64,000 bases of DNA from Ilyomonas sp963790435 (GTDB taxonomy: Bacteria; Bacteroidota; Bacteroidia; Chitinophagales; Chitinophagaceae), in assembly GCA_963790435.1 (NCBI GenBank), contig CAWBOI010000006.1, forward strand, positions 124,001-188,000, in the 5' to 3' direction. Under the pieces are notes generated by a model. That model did not search any database. It was not told the DNA's origin and was given only the letters and a program-made list of their open reading frames with translations. Shown piece by piece: positions 45,244-55,702 of the stretch. Position numbers and translations under genes: made by a program. Positions within the stretch are counted from its first letter, which is position 1; the number at the start of each line of letters is the position of its first letter.

Positions 45244-48200
45244 TTATCTGTGTTCCATTTTCTTTTTTTCCTCAAACTGTATCACCATCGTGCTATCGTT
45301 GTTGCGGGCTAAAATATAAGCCGGTTTGTTTTTGACCATAATTTTCTTCACGCTTCTTACTTCGCCTTTTACCTCTAATCCATTCAGGCTTTTTGCTTCA
45401 AACTGATGGTTGCCTTTGTTCACGAGTATCGTTCCAAAATCAGCATCGTAGCGTCCCATCTGGATGTTGTTTTCATCATAATTTCCAAACAACAAAATAT
45501 CCGGCAGACTGTCGCCGTTCGCATCAATTACAGTTGCCGTTTTATAAGGCGAAAGCTGCGCCTGCCAGGGCATCGCCTCTACCGTGAAGTGCATCTTTCC
45601 ATCATTAATTAAAACAGCGTTTGAAAAGTAGTTGGCGGTAAAAATTGTTGATGCATCTAATTTATCACGCGAAAACAAATCAGGTAAAGATGCTTTGGCA
45701 AAATCTTCTGCATAGAGATAATCTTTTTTCAAGCCAGGCATTTGTTTTTGCAATTCATCTTTACCTGCAAACACCAACTCTTTGTTGTTCAGATAATAAG
45801 TGAGCAATTGCTCTTTGGTGCCATTGTTATCAAAGTCGTTGTAATACATGCGCACGGGTTGTTCATCACTCGCTTTTAAACGACTGTTCAAACCCAGATT
45901 GCCTGCGATTAAATCAATATCACCATCGTTGTCAATATCAACCGGCAATAAAAAGTTCCACCAGCCTTTTTTATCTGTTAAATACTGTTTGGTAAAATGA
46001 TTTTTGTTGTTGATGAAAGCCACAATGCCATCCCATTCCAACGTAAGAAGCAAATCTTTATCGCCGTCTTTATCAATATCGTACCACAAGCCGCCGGTTA
46101 CAAATCCAATGTGGGAAAGGCTCTCAGCGTATTGATTGGTTACGTCGGTAAACTTGCCCGTGCCATCATTCATCAATAAATACGATTGGGGAATTTCTCC
46201 ATAGTGCGAAGGAACAGCACGGCCACCGATGAACAAATCCATCTTTCCATCGCCATTAAAATCGTAAGGCAACACACAGGAAGCCGTAACATAAAGATTA
46301 CTAAACGCATCTTCTTTTTTGGTAAGATTTCCCCTTCCATCATTCAAATAAACGCGTGGCAGCAAATGTTCGTCGGTGCCATAATATTCGTTGCCGCCAC
46401 TGGCAATGACAAGGTCGGGATAATTGTCGTTGTTTACATCAATCCAGGTTGCATCTACATCTTCCCACATACTGTCTTTATCTAAAGCCGGCTCGTTCAT
46501 CTTTGTAAATCTGCCGTTTTGGTTTTGCACAAAAACTGCGGGTTTTTCGCGTTTCGAGGCGCCGATAAACACATCCTCCAATCCATCGCCATTGATGTCT
46601 CCAACAGCAAGGGCAGGACCTTCGCGCGACACCATGTGCGGCATCAGCGGCTCGCGATCAAATTCTACAAACGGATTCTCTTTGTGTTCATATTCCAATC
46701 CTGTTTCTTTTGTTATGTTAGAAACAGGTGCCGTGTTGTTGGTAAAATGATTCTTCAAAATGTTATAATCGAATGGGGGCAAGCCTTTGGTGTAAGTAAG
46801 CGTTGCCGTTTGCATTGTATCCCTCTGCCAGTCAATTTTTTGATAAGTGTTATCGTTCCAAACCACTAACATGCTATCCACTTTTGCGCCTTGCAAACCA
46901 ATGTGAACCGGTTCCTGCATACTCGATAAGAAGCCATGCACAGGATAGTTTTCATACGTGCGGATGCTATCATCATGTGTAAACACAATGATTTTTGAAC
47001 CTATCGCATTGATGTTATTATTGCTGCCTTTGAGGGAGAAGTTGATGAACTTTTTTTTCTTTATATCGTTGCTTTTATTTTCATAAATAAGAACAGGGTC
47101 ATCAATGTTATTCACCACAATATCAAGGTCGCCGTCGCCATCCAGATCGGCATAGATGGCGCCGTTTGAAAACGTTGGCACATCACCTTGTACTTCGTCC
47201 TTCATGTCGACAAATTGCAGAGCGCCTTCATTCTTAAAAATCTTATTTGGGATTTTAATTTGCGGGAATCTTTTTTCTAAAGAAAGGTCTTTGTTGTTGA
47301 GTGTGTTCGTTCTAATTTTTTCCTGCAGTTCATCATTAGAAACAAAGTTCAAATAATCTATATCGTTCAGCCGTTTGGGAATGCCGTTAGAAATGAACAA
47401 ATCTTTCTTACCATCGTTGTCAAAGTCCATCCAAAGCGGCGCCCAGCTCCAGTCAGTAGCTGCGACGCCGGAATACAATCCGACTTCACTGAACATACCA
47501 TTGCGGTTGTTTAACTGAAGGTTATTGCGGGTGTATTGATGTGTGTAGCCATACTTCAGTTTCATGTTGAACATATCGTAATCATCTTCACCAAGCGAGC
47601 GTTTTAAAATGTAAGGATCGCTGGGCAACATATCCATGCTAATGATTTCGGGAAAGGCATCGTTGTTTACATCAGCAATATCAACACCCATTGAGTACTG
47701 ACTGGTGTGCATTAAACTTACACTGTCTTTATCTTTAAAAGTGCTGTTATGTTGATTGATGTAGAGATAATCATTTTCATGAAAATCGTTGCAGACATAC
47801 ATGTCGGGATAGCCATCGAGATTAATGTCGGCAACACAAATTCCCAGGCCATAACCAATTACGGAACTATTGATGCCGGCTTCTTTGGTTACTTCAGTAA
47901 ATTTTCCATTGCCATCATTGCGATAGAGATGATCTCCCGATACTGCACTGCCGTTGCCAGCATTTGTTGGCGTGGTCCGAACGTTCCATTTTGATGAATG
48001 GAATGATTGAGCAAATACATGTCTAAATCGCCATCCATATCATAATCTAAAAATGCAACCTGCGTGCTGAAACCTGAAAAATCAAGTCCCATTTCGTGCG
48101 CTTCATCTTTGTAATGCGGCACTCCGTTTTTATCAATGCCGGTGCAGATGAGAAATTGATTTTTGCTGTTTAAAATTTCATACTTGCCAACACGACAAAT

Positions 48201-48590
48201 GTAAATATCGAGTAAGCCATCGTTGTTAATGTCAACCACCGAAACGCCGGTGCTCCAGCCGCCATCATTAGGAATTTGCGCTTCTTTGGTAACATCGGTA
48301 AACTTCATGTTACCCCTGTTTAAAAACAACTTATCATCGCCTTGATTCGATGCAAAAAACAAATCAATTTTACCATCGTTATTAAAGTCGCCTGCGCCAA
48401 TGCCAGCACCATTATAAAAGTACATGTAGTGAAATACATTGAACTCTTCGGTTGGTGTAAGGCCATTGGTAAAATTCAAGCCGGTTCTTTTGCTGTCGAG
48501 CACCTGGAACAGCGGTGGTTGTTGCGGTTTGTGACTACAACCTGCGGCAGTTAGTATTAGTAAAAAATAAAAAAGAATTCTGTTCGGCAC
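45244..48590 (-). pseudogene. VCBS-repeat/ASPIC-UnbV outer-membrane lipoprotein, one frame change
   Basis: A lipoprotein of about 1115 codons: signal MPNRILFYFLLILTAAGC, then several FG-GAP/VCBS calcium-type repeats (GDFNNDGKIDLFFASNQG, VDINNDGLLDIYICRVG, GDINGDGLEDVFIGASK, FNGDGKMDLFIGGRA), and an ASPIC/UnbV-like segment after the middle. The frame changes once between about 47960 and 47985: upstream it runs into NGTFGPRQ and soon stops, while the correct continuation is GDHLYRNDGNGKFTEVTKEAGI in another frame. Related proteins are surface-exposed and often near SusC/SusD genes; none adjoin. An indel error is the simplest explanation of the break. Confidence 0.85.
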
Positions 48591-48787
48591 TTTCTCGGTT
48601 GTTCGTTAAACAGCGACTAAATTAGTTGTATTCAATAAACAGGGGCGAAGTAATTTGTTAAGATGAATTTCTGATAAGAGGATAGGAACTGATGGAAGAA
48701 AAATGAGCAAAAACAAAAGAAGAAATTAGTGCAGGTAATTGATGAAGCAAAACAGGCAAAAAATATTACTATTGTTTTTCAAAAAAG

Positions 48788-49580
48788 TTACAACACCGCA
48801 TCAGCAAATTCTTTGGTAGAAGACGCAGTGCCATGAACGCCAGGCACCTGCACAAACTGTGAATGCGGAAACACTTCAGCTAAAGCTTTTGCATTGCCGT
48901 TATCACTGTCTTTATCGCCACAAATAACAAGCACTGGGTTGTGTTACTTTTTTAAGCGTTTCTATTGGCGTGGAAGGCTGGTATTTTTGTTGCAAAGCAA
49001 GTGCTTGCTGGTCTAAACTGGTATCGCTTTGAACGTGTTTGATTACAGGTTCTAATTCCTTCACAGTATCGCCGCTTAGGGCGCGGTAAAACATCTTTCT
49101 TCTGGGCCATTCTGGGTTTGTAAAATCAGTTCCCATGCCGCCCATTACACCTTTGCTGATTCGTTTGTCCAATACCAATAATCTTGCTGTAATAATAGAG
49201 CCGCGTGAATAGCCGATCACATCATAATTTTTCACTTGTAAAGAAGTAAGTAAGCCCATCACATCTTTCGCTTCTGCGTCGTTTACATACGCTTCGTCGG
49301 TATGCGGCTTGCCCGATTTTCCGTTACCACGTAAGTCTAATATGATTACTCTGTAACCCGCATCCAGCAAGGATTTATACACTTGCGTATGCTTCCAGTT
49401 CTGGCTCCCATTCATAAAGCCGTGCAGCAATACAACAGGGTATCCAGAGCCTTTGGTTTCGTAATAAATTTTGGTATTATCAAACGAAGAAAAGTAGTGC
49501 GCTGAATCGTTTTGCGCAGCAACTGAAAAATGGTGCAAAATCAAAATGGGCAACACAAAAAGGAACGTTTTCCATCTCAT
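48788..49580 (-). pseudogene. Alpha/beta hydrolase, secreted, one frame change near the C terminus
   Basis: Signal peptide MRWKTFLFVLPILILHHFSV starting at 49580. Motifs VVLLHGFMNGSQNW, the nucleophile elbow GYSRGS (Ser) and LDLRGNGKSGKP. The frame is broken at a run of three G (48936-48938 on the top strand): removing one base restores PVLVICGDKDSDNGNAKALAEVF..VPGVHG, giving the acid Asp and catalytic His, and a stop at 48788-48790. As read, the protein would end at 48912 without its catalytic His. It probably hydrolyses an ester in the periplasm. Confidence 0.8.
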
Positions 49581-49758
49581 ACAAAAAATATTATGAAGGA
49601 TTAAAAGTAAGGCTTCGGATTTATCAAACATCAATTTTTTTGACAAAATAAATCGGTTCTTTTTCTTTGTTTTACCCCTTTTTAATCAACCCATATCTCA
49701 CATCTTCTTAACATCTTTCCTTTGTATAAAAACGAGCTTTTTCGTAACTTTAAATGAG

Positions 49759-50556
49759 ATGAAAAAAGGTAGCATAATAAACATGAATACTATAAATATT
49801 GAGCAAAACAAAAAGCCGGGTTTGGTAACCTTCGGCACTAAAAATATAGCAGGCAAGGATGGTAAATCTGCCATGATTAATGCAAGCAATATGGCGAAGC
49901 CTTTCGGCAAACAACCTGCCCATTGGCTCCGTTTGTCTTCAACCAAAAAGTTCTTAGGGGAATTGAGTAATGTAAAGAACTTGGCCGTTACTGAATTAGT
50001 AAAAATTGTTAGAAGAAGCAATGTTAAAGGCTTTGAAAAAGGAGTTTGGATACATGAAGATGCAGCGTTGGAATTTGCGCGTTGGCTAAGTCCTGCCTTC
50101 GCCATTTGGAACAACCAACGTACACATGAATTGCTGCTCACCGGCAAAACAGAAACCGTGCAAACAGAAGATACAATGCCCCAAATAGCTTCCAAAATCT
50201 TAGTGAATAAAGTGGGTGAATGGGAAGGGCTGATGAGCGAGGAATCGCGCAAAGCAGTGTATCACGATGCTGTTTTGCAAAGCCAAACGTTGATACCGAC
50301 AACCGTTATTGCCAAAGAATTGGGCATGAGTGCAGTGGCTTTAAACAAACTGCTACATGCAAAGGAAATTATTTATAAAGCAGATACCCATTGGTTGTTG
50401 TATGCGCCTTACCAGGGCAAGGGTTATACAGGAACGAAAACGGCGTTGTACATTGACTCGCAGGGAAAATACCAAACGAACATTCACACGTACTGGACGG
50501 AGAAAGGACGTGAATTTATACACGAAGTGATCAGAGAAACAAAGCAGATTGCGTAA
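49759..50556 (+). CDS. KilA-N domain protein with phage antirepressor-like C terminus
   Basis: Residues 10-115 form a KilA-N (APSES-like) DNA-binding domain: MINASNMAKPFGKQPAHWLRL, then KGFEKGVWIHEDAALEFARWLSPAFAIWNN. The C-terminal ~100 residues resemble the KilAC/ANT domain of phage antirepressors (IPTTVIAKELGMSAVALNKLLHAKEIIYK, then WTEKGREFIHEVI). Such proteins are prophage or large-virus regulators. No integrase or structural phage gene is nearby, so this is a solitary remnant or a domesticated regulator. An alternative start is ATG 49783. Confidence 0.88.
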   Translation: MKKGSIINMNTINIEQNKKPGLVTFGTKNIAGKDGKSAMINASNMAKPFGKQPAHWLRLSSTKKFLGELSNVKNLAVTELVKIVRRSNVKGFEKGVWIHEDAALEFARWLSPAFAIWNNQRTHELLLTGKTETVQTEDTMPQIASKILVNKVGEWEGLMSEESRKAVYHDAVLQSQTLIPTTVIAKELGMSAVALNKLLHAKEIIYKADTHWLLYAPYQGKGYTGTKTALYIDSQGKYQTNIHTYWTEKGREFIHEVIRETKQIA

Positions 50557-50562
50557 CTCTTC

Positions 50563-50615
50563 ACCGCAGAGAAATTGTACCCGGCGGAAACTCTTTCTTC
50601 TCTCTTCTCTGCGGT
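50563..50615 (+). terminator. Hairpin after the KilA-N gene
   Basis: ACCGCAGAGA (50563-50572) pairs with TCTCTGCGGT (50606-50615); the 3' side continues into AAAAAC. It has no T-tract, so termination is uncertain. This sequence type (ACCGCAGAG...CTCTGCGGT) is common in Bacteroidota intergenic DNA. Confidence 0.5.
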
Positions 50616-50688
50616 TAAAAACATTTAGGAGTAAAACTTCTTTTTCAATCCTCTTTTTCCCTTAATATGCGCAACGAAAAACCTTCGC

Positions 50689-52308
50689 ATGAACAGAAGA
50701 CATTTTTTGCGCAACAGCACACTCACCGGCGCGGCATTATCGGCTTCAACAATTGTTTCCTTTGGAAAAAACGGGCAAAACCAAACAACAAATAATGCTG
50801 ATGAGTTTGGACTTTGAACGAAGTAACCATTGACGGCTTGCAGCGCGGAATGCATACTAATAAAATCACTTCTGAACGCATCACTTCTCTCTACCTGCAA
50901 CACATTGAAGACATTAATAAAAACGGCGTGCAATTGAATGCCGTGATTGAAGTAAACCCCGATGCGCTGAACATTGCAAAAGCCATGGATGAAGAAAGAA
51001 AAAAGGGAAAGGTTCGCGGCCCACTACATGGCATTCCGGTGCTGATAAAAGATAACATTAACACAGGTGATAAAATGATGACAACCGCTGGTGCAGCCGC
51101 ATTAATTGGCAACGTGGCGAAAGGAGATGCATTTATCATTACTAAGCTGAGAGAAGCCGGCGCTGTATTACTTGGGCAAAACCAATTTAAGCGAATGGGC
51201 AAACTTTCGTTCCACTCGCTCAACCAGTGGCTGGAGCAGCCGCGGCGGGCAAACCAAATGTCCTTATATTTTGGATCGGAATCCCTCTGGTTCCAGCGCA
51301 GGAACAGGCGCAGGTGTAGCGGCAAATTTGTGCACCGTTGGCATCGGTACAGAAACGGATGGTTCTATCGTTTCGCCATCATCAGTGAATGGTTTGGTGG
51401 GTATCAAGCCAACGGTGGGTTTATGGAGCCGGAGCGGCATCATTCCTATCTCTGCCACGCAAGACACCGCTGGGCCAATGGCGCGTACCGTAAGGGACGC
51501 AGCCATTTTGTTAGGCGCACTTACAGGCGTTGATAGCAACGATGCAGTTACACAACAAAGCAATGGAAAAGCGCAAACTGATTACACGCAATTTTTACAA
51601 AGCGATGGCTTGAGAGGCAAACGCATTGGCATAGAAAAAAGTCATTTAACCGGACATGAAGATGTAGTGGCATCATACAAAGCTGCCATTCAAACGATGA
51701 AAGACAAAGGTGCTGTAATTGTTGAGTTGGATATTTTAAAAGCGATTCATGACATCAAAGGCGTTGGCGATGCAGAGTTTACCGTGCTGCTGTATGAATT
51801 TAAAGATGGCGTAAACCAATATCTTTCTACTGCCAACAGCAAGATGAAAACTTTGCAGGATGTGATTGATTATAACAATCAAAACAGCAGCACTGCAATG
51901 CCTTATTTCAAACAAGAAACTTTACTGGCTGCACAGCAGAAAGGAGATTTGAAATCGAAGGAATATAAAGATGCTTTGATTACTACTTTATCTTCACGCA
52001 AAGTATTAACCGATTTACTGAGCGAAAACAAATTGGATGCGTTGTGCGGCGTTACCAATGGGCTTGCCTGTTGCATTGATTTGATTAACGGCGATTATGA
52101 TACGGGCTTTTCTTTTTCAACACCGGCGGCTATGTCAGGCTTTCCGCACATTACAGTGCCAATGGGTTTTGTACATCATTTGCCGGTTGGCCTTTCTTTC
52201 TTTTCCACTGCTTACGCTGAGCCGCAACTGCTTTCCATTGCATACGGATATGAGCAGGCTTCTCTTCATCGCAAAGCACCGCAGTATGTAAAAGATGTAC
52301 TTCAATAA
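50689..52308 (+). pseudogene. Amidase family protein with Tat-like signal, two frame changes
   Basis: About 540 codons of an amidase-signature enzyme. The N terminus MNRRHFLRNSTLTGAALSAS has a twin-Arg start typical of exported amidases. Catalytic triad parts: Lys in HGIPVLIKDNIN, cis-Ser in TETDGSIVSPSS and nucleophile Ser in NPSGSSAGTGAGVA region. Two frame changes: one near 50805-50820 (GACTTTGAACG, where DEF.LNEVTIDGLQRGM should read through) and one at a GGG run at about 51175 (should read LLGKTNLSEWANFRST). The second lies at a motif-like GCAAAACCAAT. All segments are conserved, so indel errors are likely. Confidence 0.85.
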
Positions 52309-52313
52309 ATAAG

Positions 52314-52356
52314 AGATAAGACCTGTAAGGTTTTTAAAACCTTATAGGTCTTATCT
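52314..52356 (+). terminator. Long inverted repeat after the amidase gene
   Basis: AGATAAGACCT and its partner extend over about 20 bp (52314-52333 / 52337-52356, one mismatch) with the inner AAGGTTTTTAAAACCTT. Found 6 bp after the stop. Very similar hairpins are frequent in Bacteroidota genomes. Confidence 0.7.
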
Positions 52357-52376
52357 AAACTTCCTGCAACAAAAAA

Positions 52377-52400
52377 ACCGGCAAAACCAAACTTGCCGGT
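52377..52400 (-). terminator. Intrinsic terminator of the sugar isomerase gene, word in the loop
   Basis: Arms ACCGGCAA (52377-52384) and TTGCCGGT (52393-52400), loop AACCAAAC. On the bottom strand the stem is followed by seven T. The 5' half of the element is exactly GCAAAACCAAA (52381-52391). Confidence 0.9.
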
Positions 52401-52423
52401 TATCATTATCTAAACAAATTTTT

Positions 52424-53341
52424 TTACCGGAAGCCCCAGCTATTCAGTATTTGCAAATCTTCTTTGATGGTATCAATGGGTGCTTTGCCCTGGTAAGATT
52501 CCTGCTCAACAATAAACTGTGTGGTGCCACCAATTTTTCGTCCGGCTTCTACCACTTCTTTTACAGGAATTACGCCCTTGCCTAAGATGGTGCTTTCGTA
52601 ACCATCACCCATTTCTCCTTTTGTGCTTTTAATTTCATCTTTTACATGCATCAGTTCAAAACGGCCCGGGTATCTTTTAATGATGTCCATTGCTCTGCCA
52701 CCGCTTCCATACATGTTGCCAATGTCTATTTGTTGCGCTACAAGAGAAGGATCTGTGTTTTTCAAAATCAAATCGTACAATAGTTCTCCATCCAACTTTG
52801 TACTTAATTCAAAATCGTGGTTGTGGTAGCCAAACTTTAATCCATGCTGTTTACATAATTCGCCACATTTGTTAAACACGCCCATATAATTTTTAAAGGA
52901 TGTCATGTCTTTGCGCAAACTTTCATCCAGCCAGGGGCTTACTAAATAAGTCTGACCTACCGTAGCTGCATCTTCAACGGTCATCTTCCATTTATCGGTA
53001 AAATCTTTTTTGCTTTCATCCCAATCGGCAGGCGTCATCACTACGTGTCCGCTCGGCATTTTCAATCCTGTATCACTCAATACTTTTTTAAAGTCGGTTG
53101 CCGGATAACCATAAAACTTACGGTCAATGTAATTGGCATGTTCAACATTTTTATAACCGGCTGCTGCCACTTGTTTTAATGTGCCCAGCGGGTCTTTTTT
53201 CATATCATCTCTTACCGAATACAGTTGAACACCAACCATCTCTTGCTTGTTAGTTGCGGCGCGAAGCAGTTGAGGCAAAGCAATACTTCCGGCAATAGCA
53301 AACGATCCGGTTTTCAGAAATTTTCTACGCGAATGGTTCAT
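52424..53341 (-). CDS. Sugar phosphate isomerase/epimerase family protein, exported
   Basis: Tat signal with RRKFLKTG (MNHSRRKFLKTGSFAIAGSI) and a TIM-barrel of the AP-endonuclease-2 superfamily: VGVQLYSVRDDMKKDPLGT, KFGYHNHDFELS (metal His), QQIDIGNMYGSGG and LMHVKDEI. These are xylose-isomerase-like enzymes acting on sugars or sugar acids in the periplasm; substrate unknown. The metal-ligand motifs are intact. Confidence 0.9.
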   Translation of the reverse strand: MNHSRRKFLKTGSFAIAGSIALPQLLRAATNKQEMVGVQLYSVRDDMKKDPLGTLKQVAAAGYKNVEHANYIDRKFYGYPATDFKKVLSDTGLKMPSGHVVMTPADWDESKKDFTDKWKMTVEDAATVGQTYLVSPWLDESLRKDMTSFKNYMGVFNKCGELCKQHGLKFGYHNHDFELSTKLDGELLYDLILKNTDPSLVAQQIDIGNMYGSGGRAMDIIKRYPGRFELMHVKDEIKSTKGEMGDGYESTILGKGVIPVKEVVEAGRKIGGTTQFIVEQESYQGKAPIDTIKEDLQILNSWGFR

Positions 53342-53458
53342 AGCTTTTGTTTTTGTTTATTTTTTAGTAATGGCAAACATGAGTAAAAGAAAGAAGAAGC
53401 AAGATACAATTTTCAATATTTTATGGATGCTAATTTTTTACCCATTCATGCCACGTTT

Positions 53459-53749
53459 TTACAAATCAGCTACACGAAACAGCGTTATTGTAATTTCATT
53501 CCATACTTTGTTCACAACATAAGGGTCTTCTTGTATCCAGCTTTCAACACTTTGTTTATCGGGTAATGCAACAATGATAAGGGAGCCTGTCATTCCGTTT
53601 TCTTCATTCAATAATGCGCCGCCTAAAATAAAAACGCCTTTCCGTTTTTCTTCCTTCATTCTTTGTAAATGGAATGGTCTTGCAGCCGCTCTTCGTGCAG
53701 GCGCTTCGGCATCTGTAAAGTCTTTTGCGTGAATGATAAACTGTGTCAT
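53459..53749 (-). CDS. YciI family protein
   Basis: A ferredoxin-like fold of 96 residues: MTQFIIHAKDFTDAEAPARRAAARPFHLQRM, EKRKGVFILGGALL, then SLIIVALPDKQSVESWIQEDPY. YciI proteins are small, often dimeric, with a conserved His-Asp pair, and may act as dehydrochlorinase-like enzymes or subunits. It stands alone with 117 bp before the isomerase gene. Confidence 0.88.
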   Translation of the reverse strand: MTQFIIHAKDFTDAEAPARRAAARPFHLQRMKEEKRKGVFILGGALLNEENGMTGSLIIVALPDKQSVESWIQEDPYVVNKVWNEITITLFRVADL

Positions 53750-53968
53750 ATCTATTTTGATTAAAACAAAGAAACGAGATTCATGCTGCTGATGGCAATG
53801 ATATTTTCAAAACTATGTTTGTAATCAAATTCGGTGATGGCGGAATGGCGAAGAGCTTTCATTTTTTAATGACCTATAATTAAAGTCTCATTGCGTCAGC
53901 TTGTAATAATTTGATGCTACTTTTATGCTTACCAATGACTTCTTCTTTTTACATCAAACAACTGTTTT

Positions 53969-54415
53969 ATGAAATCATATTGTATAAATTGTAAAGCCAT
54001 TTTGTTTTTGCTCTTTTTTGTTTTGATGATAAAAACAGCAGATGCACAACATGATAAAGCTGGTGTTGAAATGAGGATGAAATATTATGATCATCTCATT
54101 CAACAACTGGATGCCGATTCAATTGCGTTGCTGTACACACCTGATGGACAATTGGGCGAAATGGCGCGAGGCAGAGATTCTATCAAACAGTTTTTATCAT
54201 CTTTTAAAAATGTGAAAGTGCTTTCGCAGCAATCTACTTCTGACGCAATAAATATTGCTGGCGACACCGCATTGCAAAGGGGCTTTTATACGCAGAAAGA
54301 TGTGGTGAATAACAAAGATACCATCACTGTAAAAGGCAGTTATACAGCCCATTGGCAATGGATAGATAAAGATGGTTGGCACATCAAAAAAATGGAAACT
54401 GTACCCCTAAAATAA
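53969..54415 (+). CDS. SnoaL/NTF2-like (DUF4440-type) secreted protein
   Basis: Signal peptide with a long hydrophobic core (KAILFLLFFVLMIKTADA), then an NTF2-like fold of about 120 residues (YYDHLIQQLDADSIALLYTPDGQLGEMARGRDSIKQFLSSF, ending AHWQWIDKDGWHIKKMETVPLK). The family binds small hydrophobic ligands or acts as ketosteroid isomerase-like enzymes; no catalytic residue is obvious. The signal peptide is written with TTTGTTTTTGC (54001-54011). Confidence 0.8.
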   Translation: MKSYCINCKAILFLLFFVLMIKTADAQHDKAGVEMRMKYYDHLIQQLDADSIALLYTPDGQLGEMARGRDSIKQFLSSFKNVKVLSQQSTSDAINIAGDTALQRGFYTQKDVVNNKDTITVKGSYTAHWQWIDKDGWHIKKMETVPLK

Positions 54416-54585
54416 TTTTTGGTTTTGTGCATTTTTATTCAAAACAAAATGGCATACCTTTATGAACCAGATGATTGGTTGCTGAAACATTAGCTCTGTC
54501 TACATTTCTACTGCTTGCTGTTTATTCTTTTGCTTGGTTTTATCTCTATCTGCCATTCCTCTTCGCACAAAAAAATCCGTTTGAT

Positions 54586-55011
54586 ATGAATTACGATTAC
54601 ACCCAAAGCGACTTATCACGCAGCGTGTTAAGCGGCTTGTATTCCGGCATTATCGCCACGGCTGCCAATGTTGTTTTTGTCAATCTTTATCGTTGGATTT
54701 CCGGGTTTGAGGATTTCCATGGGTTTGATGTAACGGTAATTGTTTTCGGCACTCTGTTTCTATCGCTGGCTTGTGGCATTGTGTTTTACTGGTTTGTTCA
54801 TTATGTAAAGCGGGGCATTCCGGTTTACAGAGTGGCTGTGTTTATTGTAACCGTGCTAATTATTTTAATTGGCTTGTATGTGCGGCGTACCGTAGAAGGG
54901 CATGTGCCGCTCGATTTCCGCGTAATTGTTATCATCACGCAAGTCATCATTGGCGGTTTGGCTGCTTTTTTAATTCCTTATTTATTCAAGCATGATAAAG
55001 TGATAAGCTGA
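54586..55011 (+). CDS. Hypothetical four-helix membrane protein (141 aa)
   Basis: Start chosen at ATG 54586 (MNYDYTQSDLSRSVLSGLYSG), which gives four transmembrane helices; the frame is open further upstream to a TTG. Typical segments: GIIATAANVVFVNLYRWI, VIVFGTLFLSLACGIVFYW, RVAVFIVTVLIILIGLYV and VIIITQVIIGGLAAFLIPYL. Not assigned to a named family. A terminator hairpin (55032-55084) follows. Confidence 0.6.
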   Translation: MNYDYTQSDLSRSVLSGLYSGIIATAANVVFVNLYRWISGFEDFHGFDVTVIVFGTLFLSLACGIVFYWFVHYVKRGIPVYRVAVFIVTVLIILIGLYVRRTVEGHVPLDFRVIVIITQVIIGGLAAFLIPYLFKHDKVIS

Positions 55012-55031
55012 ATTATTTTTCTTGCAAAAAC

Positions 55032-55084
55032 AAAAGCTGCACAATTGTTTTGCCGTTACACAGGCGGAACGATGTGCGGCTTTT
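55032..55084 (+). terminator. Terminator between the four-helix protein and the first queD-like gene
   Basis: AAAAGCTGCACA (55032-55043) pairs with TGTGCGGCTTTT (55073-55084, one G-U pair), followed by TTATG. The base of the stem is preceded by GCAAAAACAAA (55024-55034). The downstream gene's -7 box (55100) lies just after it. Confidence 0.8.
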
Positions 55085-55099
55085 TTATGAACCTTCTAT

Positions 55100-55107
55100 T
55101 ACCTTTG
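55100..55107 (+). promoter_or_regulatory. -7 box of the first queD-like gene
   Basis: TACCTTTG matches TAnnTTTG; the ATG is 7 nt downstream, so the leader would be minimal. Confidence 0.55.
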
Positions 55108-55114
55108 CAGTCCC

Positions 55115-55525
55115 ATGGTTTACTTAACACGAGTGGAGCATTTTAATGCCGCGCATAAGCTTTACAACCCGCAATGGAGCAAAGAAAAAAATGAAGAAGT
55201 GTTTGGCATTTGCGCCAACGAAAACTGGCATGGCCATAACTTTAACCTGCACATTACTGTAAAAGGCGAGCCGGATGCTGATACCGGTTTTTTAATAGAT
55301 GCAAAGAAACTGAGCGCATTAATTAACGAACGCATCATTGAAAAATTAGACCATAAAAACCTGAACCTCGACGTTGATTTTCTGCAAAACAAAATGTGTA
55401 CTACCGAAAACTTAGCCGTTGCTATTTGGCAGCAGTTGTCGCCCCATCTTACTGCTAATGCGAAGCTTCATTGCGTTAAAATTTACGAAACACCCAAAAT
55501 TTATGTTGAATACTTTGGTGACTGA
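55115..55525 (+). CDS. 6-carboxytetrahydropterin synthase-like protein, copy 1
   Basis: The 136-residue PTPS/QueD fold contains the zinc His in FNAAHKL and the pair in WHGHNFNLHI, the catalytic Cys in FGICANENW and a second-sphere motif TGFLIDAKKL, DHKNLNLDV. The product would be 6-carboxy-tetrahydropterin from dihydroneopterin triphosphate on the queuosine/7-deazaguanine route, or a pterin. Tandem paralogue follows after a 177-bp gap. Confidence 0.92.
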   Translation: MVYLTRVEHFNAAHKLYNPQWSKEKNEEVFGICANENWHGHNFNLHITVKGEPDADTGFLIDAKKLSALINERIIEKLDHKNLNLDVDFLQNKMCTTENLAVAIWQQLSPHLTANAKLHCVKIYETPKIYVEYFGD

Positions 55526-55702
55526 TTGTTTGCCAATTGTCAAAACATAATATAGAGAAACATCTTTGCCATTTGTGGCTTATTTTTGAGTCATAATAAA
55601 AGACAGTTAATTTAAAGCTTCTTTGCAAACGTCGTTTGGTCAGCACACTTCTGATGCAGCACGTTTCGTTAGCTGTTCTTTATAATAAAGCGTTTTTAAT
55701 TC

